From an uncultured Veillonella sp. (lineage in GTDB: Bacteria; Bacillota; Negativicutes; Veillonellales; Veillonellaceae), in NCBI RefSeq assembly GCF_934230905.1, contig NZ_CAKQFJ010000040.1, positions 1 through 14,583 on the forward strand: 14,583 nt of DNA. Reading direction: 5' to 3'. Position numbers and translations under genes: made by a program. A model generated the notes under the pieces. That model saw only the letters and a program-made list of their open reading frames with translations. It searched no databases and was not told where the DNA came from. Every line of letters starts with the position of its first letter. Positions within the stretch are counted from its first letter, which is position 1. Of the stretch, positions 1 through 7,219 are shown in pieces.

Positions 1-1269
1 ACAACCCCAGGTAGCACAGTAACCCCAGGTGGCACAACAACCCCAGGTAGTACAGTAACCCCAGGTGGTACAACAACCCCAGGTAGCGCAGTAACTCCAG
101 GTGGTACAGTAACCCCAGGTGGTACAACAACTCCAGGTAGCACAGTAACCCCAGGTAGTACAGTAACCCCAGGTGGCACAACAACCACAGGTAGCACAGT
201 AACTCCAGGTGGCACGACAACCACAGGTAGCACAGTAACCCCAGGTGGTACAACAACCACAGGTAGCACAGTAACCCCAGGTGGTACTACAACTCCAGGT
301 AGCATAGTAACTCCAGGAGGTACAACAACTCCAGGTACTACAGGTGTAGTTGCGTTACCACAAACTAAGTCCTTTGTGGAAACACGTGCGGCTATTGCTG
401 GTTTTGTTAATAATGGTCAAGATACTATGCAAGCAGCTTTCACAAATAATAGTAATTCTGATGAAGCAAGTCATATTGTGGCAGGTTTAGATTATGACCA
501 TATGCGTATGGAAACTGGTTCTTATGCTAAAGTTAATGGGACTCATGCAGTACTTGGATTTGTTAAAGATTATGGCAGAACAAGTTGGGGCCCATTCGTA
601 GAAGCAGGTTGGGGTACTTATAGTACTCATCTTGATTCTGGTATCCGTGCTGATGGTCATGCTAAATACTATGGTTTGGGCGCATACGGTAAAACTAACT
701 TTGATAAAGGTTTATATTTAGAAGGTAGTATCCGTGGTGGTCGTGCAAGCTACAATTACCGTAGCAATGATTTGGTTAATGGAGCTGGCCATACAGTAAA
801 TACTTCTTATGATGCACATAATGCATACTATGGTGCACATGTAGGATTTGGCAAGGTACAATCTTATCGCAATAATTATAAAGGTAATATGTATGCCAAA
901 GTATTCTATAACCACCAAAATGGTGCTAGTGCAACTCTTAATGGCGTTGGCTTAGGCGAAACTTATAAATTCGATAGCGTTAACAGTTTACGCACACGCC
1001 TTGGATATCGTATGACTAGAGACTTAGCACATGGTAGCTCTTGGTATGCTGGCCTTGCTTATGAATATGAATTCTTGGGTGATGCTAATGCAACTGTAAA
1101 AGGTTTGAGCACCTTGACACCTTCCCTTGGTGGTGCTAGTGGTCTTGTAGAAACTGGATATACATACGGTACTGCTAATGATTCCTTTGGTGCTGGTATC
1201 AACTTTGAAGGTTGGTTCGGTAAAAAACGTGGTGCTACAGTAGGTGGTTCCGCACATTGGAAATTCTAA
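1..1269 (+). CDS. Autotransporter adhesin, C-terminal part (5' end outside window)
   Basis: The reading frame is open from base 1 and ends at TAA 1267-1269, giving 422 visible residues; the start and any passenger head lie upstream. Residues 3-110 are 18 hexapeptide units alternating PGSTVT and PGGTTT, with a few TGSTVT variants. From about residue 125 (SFVETRAAIAGF) to the end is a roughly 300-residue region of alternating polar and aromatic/Gly-rich strands (for example GPFVEAGWGTYST, YYGAHVGFGKV, WYAGLAYEYEF). It closes with ...GGSAHWKF, a terminal Phe typical of outer-membrane beta-barrels. This matches a type V secretion autotransporter barrel (family knowledge): the barrel inserts in the outer membrane and the Thr/Pro-rich stretch acts as a stalk or linker at the cell surface. 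A GTG at 376 could be mistaken for the start, but the frame clearly continues upstream and no ribosome site precedes it. The adhesin role is inferred. Confidence 0.9.
   Translation, partial: TTPGSTVTPGGTTTPGSTVTPGGTTTPGSAVTPGGTVTPGGTTTPGSTVTPGSTVTPGGTTTTGSTVTPGGTTTTGSTVTPGGTTTTGSTVTPGGTTTPGSIVTPGGTTTPGTTGVVALPQTKSFVETRAAIAGFVNNGQDTMQAAFTNNSNSDEASHIVAGLDYDHMRMETGSYAKVNGTHAVLGFVKDYGRTSWGPFVEAGWGTYSTHLDSGIRADGHAKYYGLGAYGKTNFDKGLYLEGSIRGGRASYNYRSNDLVNGAGHTVNTSYDAHNAYYGAHVGFGKVQSYRNNYKGNMYAKVFYNHQNGASATLNGVGLGETYKFDSVNSLRTRLGYRMTRDLAHGSSWYAGLAYEYEFLGDANATVKGLSTLTPSLGGASGLVETGYTYGTANDSFGAGINFEGWFGKKRGATVGGSAHWKF
7..330 (+). repeat. 18-bp coding minisatellite, 18 tandem units (hexapeptide PGSTVT / PGGTTT)
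   Basis: Eighteen consecutive 18-bp units run without a gap, each starting at a cca or aca codon (7, 25, 43 ... 313). Most alternate as a 36-bp pair, PGSTVT then PGGTTT. Variants are PGSAVT (79), PGGTVT (97), a doubled PGSTVT (133, 151), TGSTVT (187, 223, 259) and PGSIVT (295). The array may extend left of the window. Unit number can change by slippage or recombination without breaking the frame, because 18 is a multiple of 3. Confidence 0.95.
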
Positions 1270-1317
1270 TTTCACAAGATTTGATATAGTATTACAATAT
1301 AATACAATATAAATACG

Positions 1318-1352
1318 ATAGCCCCTATCATACTAATTATGATAGGGGCTAT
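1318..1352. terminator. Bidirectional intrinsic terminator between autotransporter and XRE gene
   Basis: A perfect 14-bp inverted repeat, ATAGCCCCTATCAT (1318-1331) and ATGATAGGGGCTAT (1339-1352), with a 7-base loop. It is followed by an AT-rich tail in both directions and sits between two convergent genes whose stops are at 1269 and 1355. Confidence 0.85.
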
Positions 1353-1354
1353 TA

Positions 1355-1630
1355 TTATATAAAACTTATTTTTACTCTCTTATTTAATGCAAAAGCAATT
1401 TTGCTAAGTGTATCAATACTTATATTATAACCGCGTTCTATTCTAGCAATAATAGATTGTGGGACACCAGAACGTTCTGCTAATTCACGTTGGCTTAGCC
1501 CTGATGCTTCTCTTGATTTTGTAATGGTTACAGCACTTGCTAACATTGTTTTTTCTTTTAAATAAGATTCTTTGTATTGAGGATCTTTTAGCTTATTGTC
1601 AAATATTGTTTGGATATTTTCGGGTGGCAT
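1355..1630 (-). CDS. XRE-family HTH antitoxin (HigA-like), apparently orphan
   Basis: A 91-residue protein. The N-terminal 40 residues (MPPENIQTIF..KLKDPQYKESY) resemble the short lead-in seen in HigA-type antitoxins. Residues about 44-67 are a clear XRE helix-turn-helix (GLSQRELAERSGVPQ, SIIARIERG), and the protein ends NKRVKISFI. The start is placed at ATG 1630 because AAAAGGAG lies 7 bases upstream. A longer frame from 1648 would put the initiator inside that ribosome site. Family role: binds and neutralises a RelE/HigB-type mRNA endonuclease toxin and represses its own operon. Here the toxin reading frame immediately upstream (1664-1824) is broken, so this antitoxin is probably solitary and may survive as a DNA-binding regulator or as immunity against related toxins; that part is inference. 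Confidence 0.85.
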   Translation of the reverse strand: MPPENIQTIFDNKLKDPQYKESYLKEKTMLASAVTITKSREASGLSQRELAERSGVPQSIIARIERGYNISIDTLSKIAFALNKRVKISFI

Positions 1631-1663
1631 TTTGTATCTCCTTTTCATATTCTCTCTTAATTG

Positions 1664-1824
1664 TTATAGTATGATTGATTTCTCTGGTTGGCGTCTTTTG
1701 TGTTTTATGATAGCATATATTAGTTCAACTATAACTCTTTTATCCTAATTTTTGTAGTTCAATAATGTAATAAGTGGAAGGGTATAAACTCTAGTGATAT
1801 ATATTCTATAATTTCAGTATTCAT
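1664..1824 (-). pseudogene. Decayed HigB-like (Gp49/RelE-superfamily) toxin remnant
   Basis: Reading the minus strand, three frames together give a shrunken HigB pattern. ATG 1824 begins MNTEIIEYISLEFIPF, like the N-terminal strand of Gp49-type toxins (M.EI.FYE...). A second frame at 1775-1743 gives TYYIIELQKLG, then a stop; this fits the family's YYI.LL...G segment. A third frame from 1744 gives DKRVIVELIYAIIKHKRRQP then EKSIIL and TAA (1664-1666), resembling the C-terminal HAFIKKTQKTP..EI motif. After that TAA the same frame continues QLREN into the antitoxin leader, like the family's basic tail. Only about 65 residues remain against roughly 100-120 in intact relatives, so there are frameshifts, stops and internal loss. 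The frames and stops are seen in the sequence; the family match is from memory. Confidence 0.6.
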
Positions 1825-1843
1825 AATTTTTATCAATTTGGTG

Positions 1844-1852
1844 TGATATAAT
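1844..1852 (+). promoter_or_regulatory. Extended -10 promoter (TGATATAAT) of the CGGC-domain gene
   Basis: TG-A-TATAAT at 1844-1852 is a perfect extended -10, 36 bases before ATG 1888. No good -35 is visible 16-18 bases upstream, which is usual for extended -10 promoters. It overlaps the 5' side of the decayed minus-strand toxin. Confidence 0.65.
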
Positions 1853-1887
1853 ATGCGTAATATACTATTGTTACCTAAGGAGGTTTT

Positions 1888-2241
1888 ATGTCTAAGAAAA
1901 TCGCAATTCTTGTGAATGAGGATACAATGCAACGTTGTTCTTGTGGTGGTTGCCTTAAGGCATATATGAATAAAATGGATTCTTTTGAGCGCTATGCTGA
2001 TGAGGATATCGAGTTGGTTGGTTTTACGCATAGTGGTGGTGATCTGGAGAAGAAACTAGCTTCTTTTAAGAAAAATGGGGTTACTACCATTCATTTATCG
2101 ACTTGCACGCGCGGTAAAAATGATAATTATGAAAGCATAGCTCATCAATGTGCAGCAGCAGGATTTGATGTTGTTGGTTATACTCATGGTGGTCCTGTAT
2201 CTAAAGATGGAAAAGTGGCTATCGAATTATCAGCTATTTGA
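1888..2241 (+). CDS. CGGC-domain protein (putative metal-binding)
   Basis: A 117-residue cytoplasmic protein starting at ATG 1888, five bases after TAAGGAGG. The signature is CSCGGC at residues 17-22 (from ATMQRCSCGGCLKA-like context: DTMQRCSCGGCLKAY). It is followed by an HLSTCTRG segment and a His/Gly-rich tail (GYTHGGPVSKDG), as in the Pfam CGGC family. Its conserved Cys and His residues are thought to bind a metal such as zinc; the biochemical role of that family is not established. The alternating beta strands (KIAILVN, IELVGFTHS, TTIHLSTC, FDVVGYTHGG) suggest a compact alpha/beta fold. It is a single gene with its own extended -10 promoter. The M48 gene follows after an 85-base gap that has its own TATAAT, so the two are probably transcribed separately, although readthrough is possible. 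Confidence 0.85.
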   Translation: MSKKIAILVNEDTMQRCSCGGCLKAYMNKMDSFERYADEDIELVGFTHSGGDLEKKLASFKKNGVTTIHLSTCTRGKNDNYESIAHQCAAAGFDVVGYTHGGPVSKDGKVAIELSAI

Positions 2242-2284
2242 TATGTGTAAGGGCGCATATATAGTGTTTAGAAATTAACTTTAC

Positions 2285-2290
2285 TATAAT
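2285..2290 (+). promoter_or_regulatory. Candidate -10 (TATAAT) for the M48 peptidase gene
   Basis: TATAAT at 2285-2290, 36 bases before ATG 2327. The matching -35 position (2262-2267, TAGTGT) is poor, so this rests on the -10 and its location only. Confidence 0.4.
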
Positions 2291-2326
2291 TTGATTAGGT
2301 CGAATGAGAGGATAAAGAAATCTGTT

Positions 2327-3463
2327 ATGAATAAGAAATTTAAATCTATGGTGTTAGCCGCTATGATGGGACTTTCACTTACAACAGTGGCAGTTATGCC
2401 TATGTCTGTAGAGGCGGCAGGTAAAGCGGGAACCGCAGAAACACTAATCGGCGGTGCAGTAGCTTATGCGTATGTGCAGACTGCTTTCAATAAAATGGAT
2501 AATTCCAAAGAAGGACAGGCAGAAAGCTTGGCTCGAGCAAAGAAACAAACAGGTTATTTAGAGGATAGTGCAGCCCAAGCACGGGTGCAACGTATTATGA
2601 AGACTTTGGAGGCCTCTCCTAGTGTTAAACGTTCTTATGTGGTGTACGCTAATCCTAGTGATGATTTTAACGCCTTTGCTACGGTAGGCCGTGTTATGTC
2701 TGTTAATAAAGGCGCATTGGACTTATTAGATGATGACGAACTCGCTTATGTTATGGCTCATGAAATTTCTCATGGCGAGCATAAGGATATTGTCAATGGT
2801 CTTAAGAAACAAGTTGGTTTATCTACGGCTGTAAGTCTCGCTGCAGGTGGTGGCGGTAATGCGGCCATTTTATCTAACATTGCTGGTAATTACATGGAAA
2901 ACCAAGTGTTTACGATGGGCCAAGAAAAAGCAGCTGACGAATTGGGCTTTAAAATTTTGAGCGAGTCTCCTTACAATGTGGGCGGTGCTGCTGCCTCTAT
3001 GGCGGTACTTCGTAATAAATACGGTGATTTGTATCGTGAAGGTTTAAATCAAGTATTTAGCCCTAATAATCATCCTAAAACGAGTAGCCGTGTAAAGGAT
3101 AATATTGATCGTATGTATACGTATTCTGGCAATCATGTGACTGTCGATAATGGTGCGGTTTTTGTAAATGGTGTTAATATTTATAGCCCTGCTAATAGTG
3201 GTCGTTATACAGGCGAAGAACGGGCTTACTTTATGGCTGGTAAATTAGCACGTTTATATCATAATGGTCAAATTCAGCCAGGTGGTGCATCTTATGATGG
3301 ACCTACTGTTACCGTGGCAGGTCGTTCTATTGTCACAACTCCTAATGCTGATGTGGCCCTTATGGTTGCTACTAATTTGAATAATTCTTTTGTGAAAGCA
3401 GCGGGTCCTGCAAAAGGCAAACAAGCAGCAAAACCTAATAAGAAAAAATCTAATAAGAAATAA
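2327..3463 (+). CDS. Secreted M48-family zinc metallopeptidase
   Basis: A 378-residue protein from ATG 2327. A TTG frame extension to 2291 is disfavoured because the signal peptide begins properly at MNKKFKSMVLAAMMGLS, although the nearest GAGAGG is 15 bases off, so initiation is somewhat weak. Residues 1-30 are a Sec signal peptide (Lys-rich start, hydrophobic core, cleavage near SVEA-AG). The zinc site is HEISH at residues 145-149, inside YVMAHEISHGEH. The third ligand is E200 in QEKAADELGF, the E-x-x-x-D pattern of M48 enzymes. The tail is strongly basic (KGKQAAKPNKKKSNKK). M48 peptidases of this BepA/LoiP-like secreted type usually act in periplasmic or outer-membrane protein quality control; applying that here is inference. 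It has its own candidate promoter and terminator. Confidence 0.9.
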   Translation: MNKKFKSMVLAAMMGLSLTTVAVMPMSVEAAGKAGTAETLIGGAVAYAYVQTAFNKMDNSKEGQAESLARAKKQTGYLEDSAAQARVQRIMKTLEASPSVKRSYVVYANPSDDFNAFATVGRVMSVNKGALDLLDDDELAYVMAHEISHGEHKDIVNGLKKQVGLSTAVSLAAGGGGNAAILSNIAGNYMENQVFTMGQEKAADELGFKILSESPYNVGGAAASMAVLRNKYGDLYREGLNQVFSPNNHPKTSSRVKDNIDRMYTYSGNHVTVDNGAVFVNGVNIYSPANSGRYTGEERAYFMAGKLARLYHNGQIQPGGASYDGPTVTVAGRSIVTTPNADVALMVATNLNNSFVKAAGPAKGKQAAKPNKKKSNKK

Positions 3464-3523
3464 TTGAACAATATACTATGGCACAAGTGGTGTATGATAG
3501 ATAATAGTATGACCTGTGTATGG

Positions 3524-3560
3524 TATAAAGGCCATTATTGCTAGGGGCTTTTATAGTTTT
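3524..3560 (+). terminator. Probable intrinsic terminator after the M48 gene
   Basis: TATAAAGGCC (3524-3533) pairs with GGCTTTTATA (3546-3555) with one G.U. A GTTTT tract follows. It lies 60 bases after the M48 stop. Confidence 0.5.
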
Positions 3561-3617
3561 GCTTATAGGGATAGTAGTGACTGTGATAAAACTATAGATT
3601 TTCTCTTTTAAAAGCAC

Positions 3618-3623
3618 TATAAT
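3618..3623 (+). promoter_or_regulatory. Candidate -10 (TATAAT) for the aminotransferase gene
   Basis: TATAAT at 3618-3623, about 80 bases before ATG 3706. The -35 at 17 bp (TAGATT) is weak. The leader between holds a short AGCCT...AGGCT hairpin with T tracts (about 3660-3683), possibly only a chance pairing. Confidence 0.4.
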
Positions 3624-3705
3624 AGAATGTATCTATGTATATCAATATAAGCGTATTACAGCCTTATTTTTGATGAGGCTTTTATCTAGAGGAGTTGGAT
3701 TCTGT

Positions 3706-5022
3706 ATGGAACTACCGGTTTTATCCCCGTACATGATGGCCCGCAAGCCGTCGGGGATCCGCATGGGACAAATTAAATTTTTAGAACGAGAGAACCCACC
3801 TATTTTAGTGAATGGTTCGATTGGTAATGTTATGCGTCCTATGCATCCCGCCATGCAGCGTCGACTATTTACCTTAGGTGGACCGAATAGCCCTTTCAGT
3901 ACGGGCATTGTACCGTATGTACCAACAACGGGTACCGATGAATGTCGTGAAGCCTTTTTGCATATTTTACGCAGTCAAGGTTTTGATACAACCGGTCTAA
4001 ATGTGCTAGTAACAGATGGGGCATCTATGGCGATGGAAATCATCATGCTTGGCGTTTGTGGCGGTGCTGGGGAAGAGGAACGTCCTCTGTTGATGTTTAA
4101 TCCTTCTTATACGAACTATGATGCGGTAGGTCATCGCATTGGTCGTAAAACAGTAACTGTAGAACGACGTCTCAATGAAAATGGTGAATTTGAATTGCCA
4201 TCCATTGAAACCGTAGAAAAGCGCATTATTGAAACAAAACCAGGGGCTCTCTTGATTATTCCTTACGATAATCCAACGGGACAGTTATTCAGTAAAGAAA
4301 CATTAATTGAATATGCTACTTTGTGTGTTAAACATAATTTATGGATTATTTCTGACGAAGCGTATCGTGAATTGGCTTATGAAAAGGGGAAGGAAACATC
4401 CAGTATTTGGACTTTAACGAATAAGGATGTACCAGGTATCGAAGGCCGTCGTATCAGTCTCGAAACTGCTTCAAAGGTATGGAATGCTTGTGGCCTTCGC
4501 ATTGGTGCCATCATTACAGATAATGCATTATGCTATGAAAAATCTGTTGCTGAATATACGGCTAATCTGAGTGCGAATACATTAGGTCAATATATCTTTG
4601 GTGGGTTAGCTCATGAAAGTTATGCTGAGCTTCATAATTGGTATGAACAACAACGTGATTATTATCGTGAGATGATTTATGAACTACATAAAGGATTTAA
4701 AGAGGTAGAGCCAGATTTTATCATCTCTAATCCAGAGGCATCCATCTATTTTGTAATTGATGTACGCAATGTGGCTAAACCAGGTTTTGATGGTGTAGAA
4801 TTTGCTGCATGGTGTGCTGAACACGGTCGTGTAACCATGGAGGATGGTAATGATTATACATTACTTATGGCTCCACTTAATGGTTTCTATAGCGGTGCAA
4901 ATGACGAACATAATCCTGGCAAGACACAACTTCGCGTATCTTTCTGCGAAAACCCAAAATTGTTAAAATTAGCACCTGTATTGTTATCTAAATTATTTAG
5001 AGCATACGAAGCACAACGATAA
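3706..5022 (+). CDS. PLP-dependent aminotransferase, class I/II fold
   Basis: A 438-residue cytoplasmic enzyme. The start is set at ATG 3706, with AGAGGAG ending 11 bases upstream. Earlier in-frame TTG/ATG codons at 3670 and 3673 have no ribosome site. Fold-type I hallmarks: the cofactor-phosphate and ring region around NPSYTNYDAVG; YDNPTGQ; DEAYRELAY with D217 (pyridine nitrogen) and Y220; ETASKVWNACGLRIG with the Schiff-base lysine K257 and the SK..xxGxRxG motif; and a C-terminal LRVSF with R410 binding the substrate carboxylate. The reaction is amino-group transfer between an amino acid and a 2-oxo acid. The substrate cannot be read from sequence; an aspartate- or alanine-type specificity is a guess. 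It is monocistronic, bounded by its own promoter candidate and a strong terminator. Confidence 0.88.
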   Translation: MELPVLSPYMMARKPSGIRMGQIKFLERENPPILVNGSIGNVMRPMHPAMQRRLFTLGGPNSPFSTGIVPYVPTTGTDECREAFLHILRSQGFDTTGLNVLVTDGASMAMEIIMLGVCGGAGEEERPLLMFNPSYTNYDAVGHRIGRKTVTVERRLNENGEFELPSIETVEKRIIETKPGALLIIPYDNPTGQLFSKETLIEYATLCVKHNLWIISDEAYRELAYEKGKETSSIWTLTNKDVPGIEGRRISLETASKVWNACGLRIGAIITDNALCYEKSVAEYTANLSANTLGQYIFGGLAHESYAELHNWYEQQRDYYREMIYELHKGFKEVEPDFIISNPEASIYFVIDVRNVAKPGFDGVEFAAWCAEHGRVTMEDGNDYTLLMAPLNGFYSGANDEHNPGKTQLRVSFCENPKLLKLAPVLLSKLFRAYEAQR

Positions 5023-5024
5023 AT

Positions 5025-5087
5025 AAAACACCCGTCTCTATGACGAACCGTATGATTATACGGTCGTCATTAGGACGGGTGTTTTTT
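5025..5087. terminator. Long bidirectional terminator between aminotransferase and ArsR gene
   Basis: AAAACACCCGTC (5025-5036) pairs with GACGGGTGTTTT (5074-5085). Inner pairing is ATGACGA with TCGTCAT and CCGTAT with ATACGG. It is T-rich after the stem on the plus strand and on the minus strand (TTTATTTATCG), and lies between convergent stops at 5022 and 5092. Confidence 0.9.
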
Positions 5088-5091
5088 AGTG

Positions 5092-5484
5092 TTAAGTTTC
5101 TTCTTGTTCATCATGCATTTCTATGGGGATGTTGACAGTTTGTAATAATTTGTCAGCATTGTCGCATTGGAGGGATACTTCTTTGGCATACCATTCACCG
5201 AACTCGCGGATAATTTCTTCGTTGCGCCTGTAATAGGTATATTGATCGATTTTGCGTGATTCTACAAGGTCTGCATGCTCTAGTAAAGTCATGAATGTAG
5301 ATACAGATGATTGTGATACACCGCAGCGTTTTTGAATACTCTTAACGCTAACGCTGTTTGGAAAGTCGATGAGAATTTTAGAGTGTACTTGAACACCAAA
5401 TTCTTGCTTTGGGTGCTTTAGCCACAATATAATATCTAACCGATGTGGATTTGATAATGCTTTCAGAATTCTTTGCGGATCCAT
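5092..5484 (-). CDS. ArsR-family winged-helix transcriptional regulator
   Basis: A 130-residue protein from ATG 5484, with AAGGAGG five bases upstream. Residues 1-22 (MDPQRILKALSNPHRLDIIL) are the classic ArsR opening helix (..ALS.P.RL.IL..L). The recognition helix lies around residues 50-72 (IQKRCGVSQSSVSTFMTLLE), followed by a wing (LVESRKIDQYTYYRRN). The metal-sensing ELCVCD motif is absent and the only plausible sensor cysteines are isolated, so a non-metal signal is likely. It is divergent from the fixCXAB operon and separated from it by 427 bases. Regulation of itself and possibly of fix is inferred from this layout alone. The C-terminus is acidic (HDEQEET). An insertion (GVQVHSKILIDFPNS) between helices 2 and 3 makes it longer than minimal ArsR proteins. 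Confidence 0.85.
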   Translation of the reverse strand: MDPQRILKALSNPHRLDIILWLKHPKQEFGVQVHSKILIDFPNSVSVKSIQKRCGVSQSSVSTFMTLLEHADLVESRKIDQYTYYRRNEEIIREFGEWYAKEVSLQCDNADKLLQTVNIPIEMHDEQEET

Positions 5485-5654
5485 ATGGCCTCCTTGAGGT
5501 AAATACCAAAATGTTGAGTGCCTTACTTTGACCGTGGTCTTGCATTATGCGGTCGTATTATATACGCGTCTTGCTCCGTATAGAGGTCTTCCTTAATTTA
5601 ATCATACGCTAATTTTTATGTGAAAGCTAGGAAAATTTATAAATTTTTGGAGAC

Positions 5655-5745
5655 GGCTGTGGAGACTTCTAAAAAACTCCACCGGCTAGATCTGTTCCTT
5701 TGGAACAGGGCCAAAGTCGTTTTTAGAAGCCCCCACAGCCTTTTT
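5655..5745 (+). repeat. Structured intergenic element, copy A (CCAAAGTCG family)
   Basis: Outer stem GGCTGTGG (5655-5662) with CCACAGCC (5733-5740). Second stem CTTCTAAAAA (5666-5675) with TTTTTAGAAG (5720-5729). Conserved left core CTCCACCGGC (5677-5686), apical hairpin CTGTTCC-TTT-GGAACAG, and conserved right core CAGGGCCAAAGTCG (5706-5719). A T5 tract follows immediately (5741-5745), so this copy has the shape of an intrinsic terminator. It is shared with 9517-9608 and, inverted, with 10887-10982. Confidence 0.85.
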
Positions 5746-5832
5746 AAAACTTTAGGTGGGAAGGAAAGGGCTACGCAGGCCTTTTTATTTTCTTATACAA
5801 TTTTCATGTACATATGCTATGTTAAAAAGGTA

Positions 5833-5860
5833 TTTTCAATTCGTATCATGAATATATAAT
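5833..5860 (+). promoter_or_regulatory. Candidate promoter of the fixCXAB operon
   Basis: TTTTCA (5833-5838), a 16-base spacer and TATAAT (5855-5860), with a second overlapping TATAAT at 5860-5865. The fixC ATG is 52 bases further on. Confidence 0.5.
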
Positions 5861-5911
5861 ATAATATATAGACTTATGTAAGTTAGGCTTTCATAAAAAG
5901 GAGCTGAGTAT

Positions 5912-7219
5912 ATGGCAATAGATCGAAATGAGAGATTTGACGTCATCGTCGTGGGGGCAGGGCCGGCCGGTGCTGCAACGGCGTTGCGTTTAGCAGAGCA
6001 GCGTGTGAAGGTGCTGGTCATTGAGCGTGGGATGACGCCTGGTGCTAAGAATATGATGGGCGGTCGTATTTATACGCATTCGTTAGAGAAGTTGGTGCCG
6101 GATTTTAGAGATCGTGCGCCTCTTGAAAGAAAGGTAACAAAGGAACGCATTTCTATTGGTGCTGGCAATGAGATGACAACGATTGAATATAGTTACCAAG
6201 ATGTAAAGGACAATGAAGAGTCCTATGTTGTGTTGCGTTCTAAATTTGATAAATGGCTCGCTGAAGAGGCGGAGAAAAAAGGGGCTTTGCTTGTTTCTAA
6301 TGTACAGGTTACAGAGCTCATCACTGAAGGCGAAGGCAAGAAGCGTCGCGTTGTAGGTGTCCGTTGTCATGATGATGAAGTGTATGCTAAGCTCGTTATT
6401 ATTGCTGAAGGCGCTAATACTGTGCTTTTAGAGGAGGCTGGACTCACAGGCCCTACAGATCCTAATACGATGGCTATCGGTGTGAAAGAGGTATATACTC
6501 TTAAAAAAGATGATCTCGAAAATCGCTTGATGCTATCTGGTGATGAAGGTATGGCCTGGCTTACGTTGGGCGATATGACGGATGGGCTACTTGGCGGTGG
6601 CTTTATATATACGAACAAGGATAGCCTTTCTGTGGGCATGGTGGTAGGTCTTGATGACATTGGTTCTGCAAATAAGTCTGTCGATGAAATGTTAGGGGCT
6701 TTCACTAGTCATCCAAGAATTGCACCGCTCTTGAAAAATAGTCAATTAAAGGAACACAGTGCTCATCTTGTGCCTGAAGGTGGCTATAAAGCGATGCCGA
6801 AATTAGGAGGCAAAGGATACATCATCGTTGGTGATGCGGCGCGGATGTGTATGAATTTAGGGTACACGATTCGCGGTATAGATCTTGCTATCGAGTCCGC
6901 TATGTGTGCGGCCGAGGCGGTTAATGTGGCGTTGCGCGATGAAAATATGGATCGAGTTACGAAATTATACGAAAAACAAATCAAGGCGTCTTGGTTGCGT
7001 CGTGATTTGAAATTATATAAAAACATGCCGAAATTCTTGGCTACTAACCCGCGTATTTTTAATGAGTATCCTGCCTTTGTTAACAATCTTATGCGTGATG
7101 TATTTACCGTTAGTGGTGAGGGTGCCATACCGTTGAAGAAAAAATTATTGCGTCGCGTTAAGGATATAGGTTTATTCAGATTAATTCGTGATGCTTGGAA
7201 AGGGGTGCGATCTCTATGA
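5912..7219 (+). CDS. fixC: FixC, FAD-dependent ETF:quinone oxidoreductase-type protein
   Basis: 435 residues from ATG 5912, preceded by AAAAAGGAG. The N-terminal Rossmann motif DVIVVGAGPAGAATA has GAGPAG at residues 15-20 for the FAD pyrophosphate. A second FAD motif, GYIIVGDAARM, lies near residue 307. Length (about 430) and order fit FixC and the geranylgeranyl-reductase/ETF-QO superfamily. FixC receives electrons from the FixAB flavoprotein and passes them, with FixX, to the quinone pool at the membrane. There is no transmembrane segment, so membrane association is peripheral. It is first in the operon, and its TGA overlaps the fixX ATG (ATGA, 7216-7219), implying translational coupling. 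In diazotrophs Fix feeds nitrogenase; in an anaerobic fermenter it more likely balances NADH, quinone and ferredoxin, which is inference. Confidence 0.92.
   Translation: MAIDRNERFDVIVVGAGPAGAATALRLAEQRVKVLVIERGMTPGAKNMMGGRIYTHSLEKLVPDFRDRAPLERKVTKERISIGAGNEMTTIEYSYQDVKDNEESYVVLRSKFDKWLAEEAEKKGALLVSNVQVTELITEGEGKKRRVVGVRCHDDEVYAKLVIIAEGANTVLLEEAGLTGPTDPNTMAIGVKEVYTLKKDDLENRLMLSGDEGMAWLTLGDMTDGLLGGGFIYTNKDSLSVGMVVGLDDIGSANKSVDEMLGAFTSHPRIAPLLKNSQLKEHSAHLVPEGGYKAMPKLGGKGYIIVGDAARMCMNLGYTIRGIDLAIESAMCAAEAVNVALRDENMDRVTKLYEKQIKASWLRRDLKLYKNMPKFLATNPRIFNEYPAFVNNLMRDVFTVSGEGAIPLKKKLLRRVKDIGLFRLIRDAWKGVRSL

Larger units (their letters stand above)
5485..5911. other. Divergent intergenic region between arsR-like gene and fixC
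   Basis: 427 bases without a credible gene. From left to right it holds the arsR leader, with a 9-base palindrome GCATTATGC (5551-5559) and a minus-strand TATAAT (complement near 5560-5575) as candidate operator and promoter; structured element A (5655-5745); an AT-rich stretch; and the fixC promoter. An open frame at 5620-5859 runs straight through the two arms of element A and is not believed to be coding. Confidence 0.7.

Noticed and set aside
1..330. CRISPR-like array
   Set aside because: The units are contiguous 18-bp in-frame repeats without spacers, translating to a Thr/Pro/Gly stalk joined to a beta-barrel.
1759..2031. 90-codon minus-strand frame overlapping the CGGC-domain gene
   Set aside because: The upstream part is a shadow of the plus-strand gene. 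Only its last codons from ATG 1824 matter, as the start of the decayed HigB-like toxin.
3660..3683. AGCCT/AGGCT hairpin as an aminotransferase leader attenuator
   Set aside because: Only five base pairs with a long A/T loop, and no alternative pairing partner seen. Too weak to call.
5620..5859. 79-codon plus-strand open frame between arsR-like gene and fixC
   Set aside because: It runs through both arms and the core of structured element A. It has no family resemblance and is explained by the repeat.
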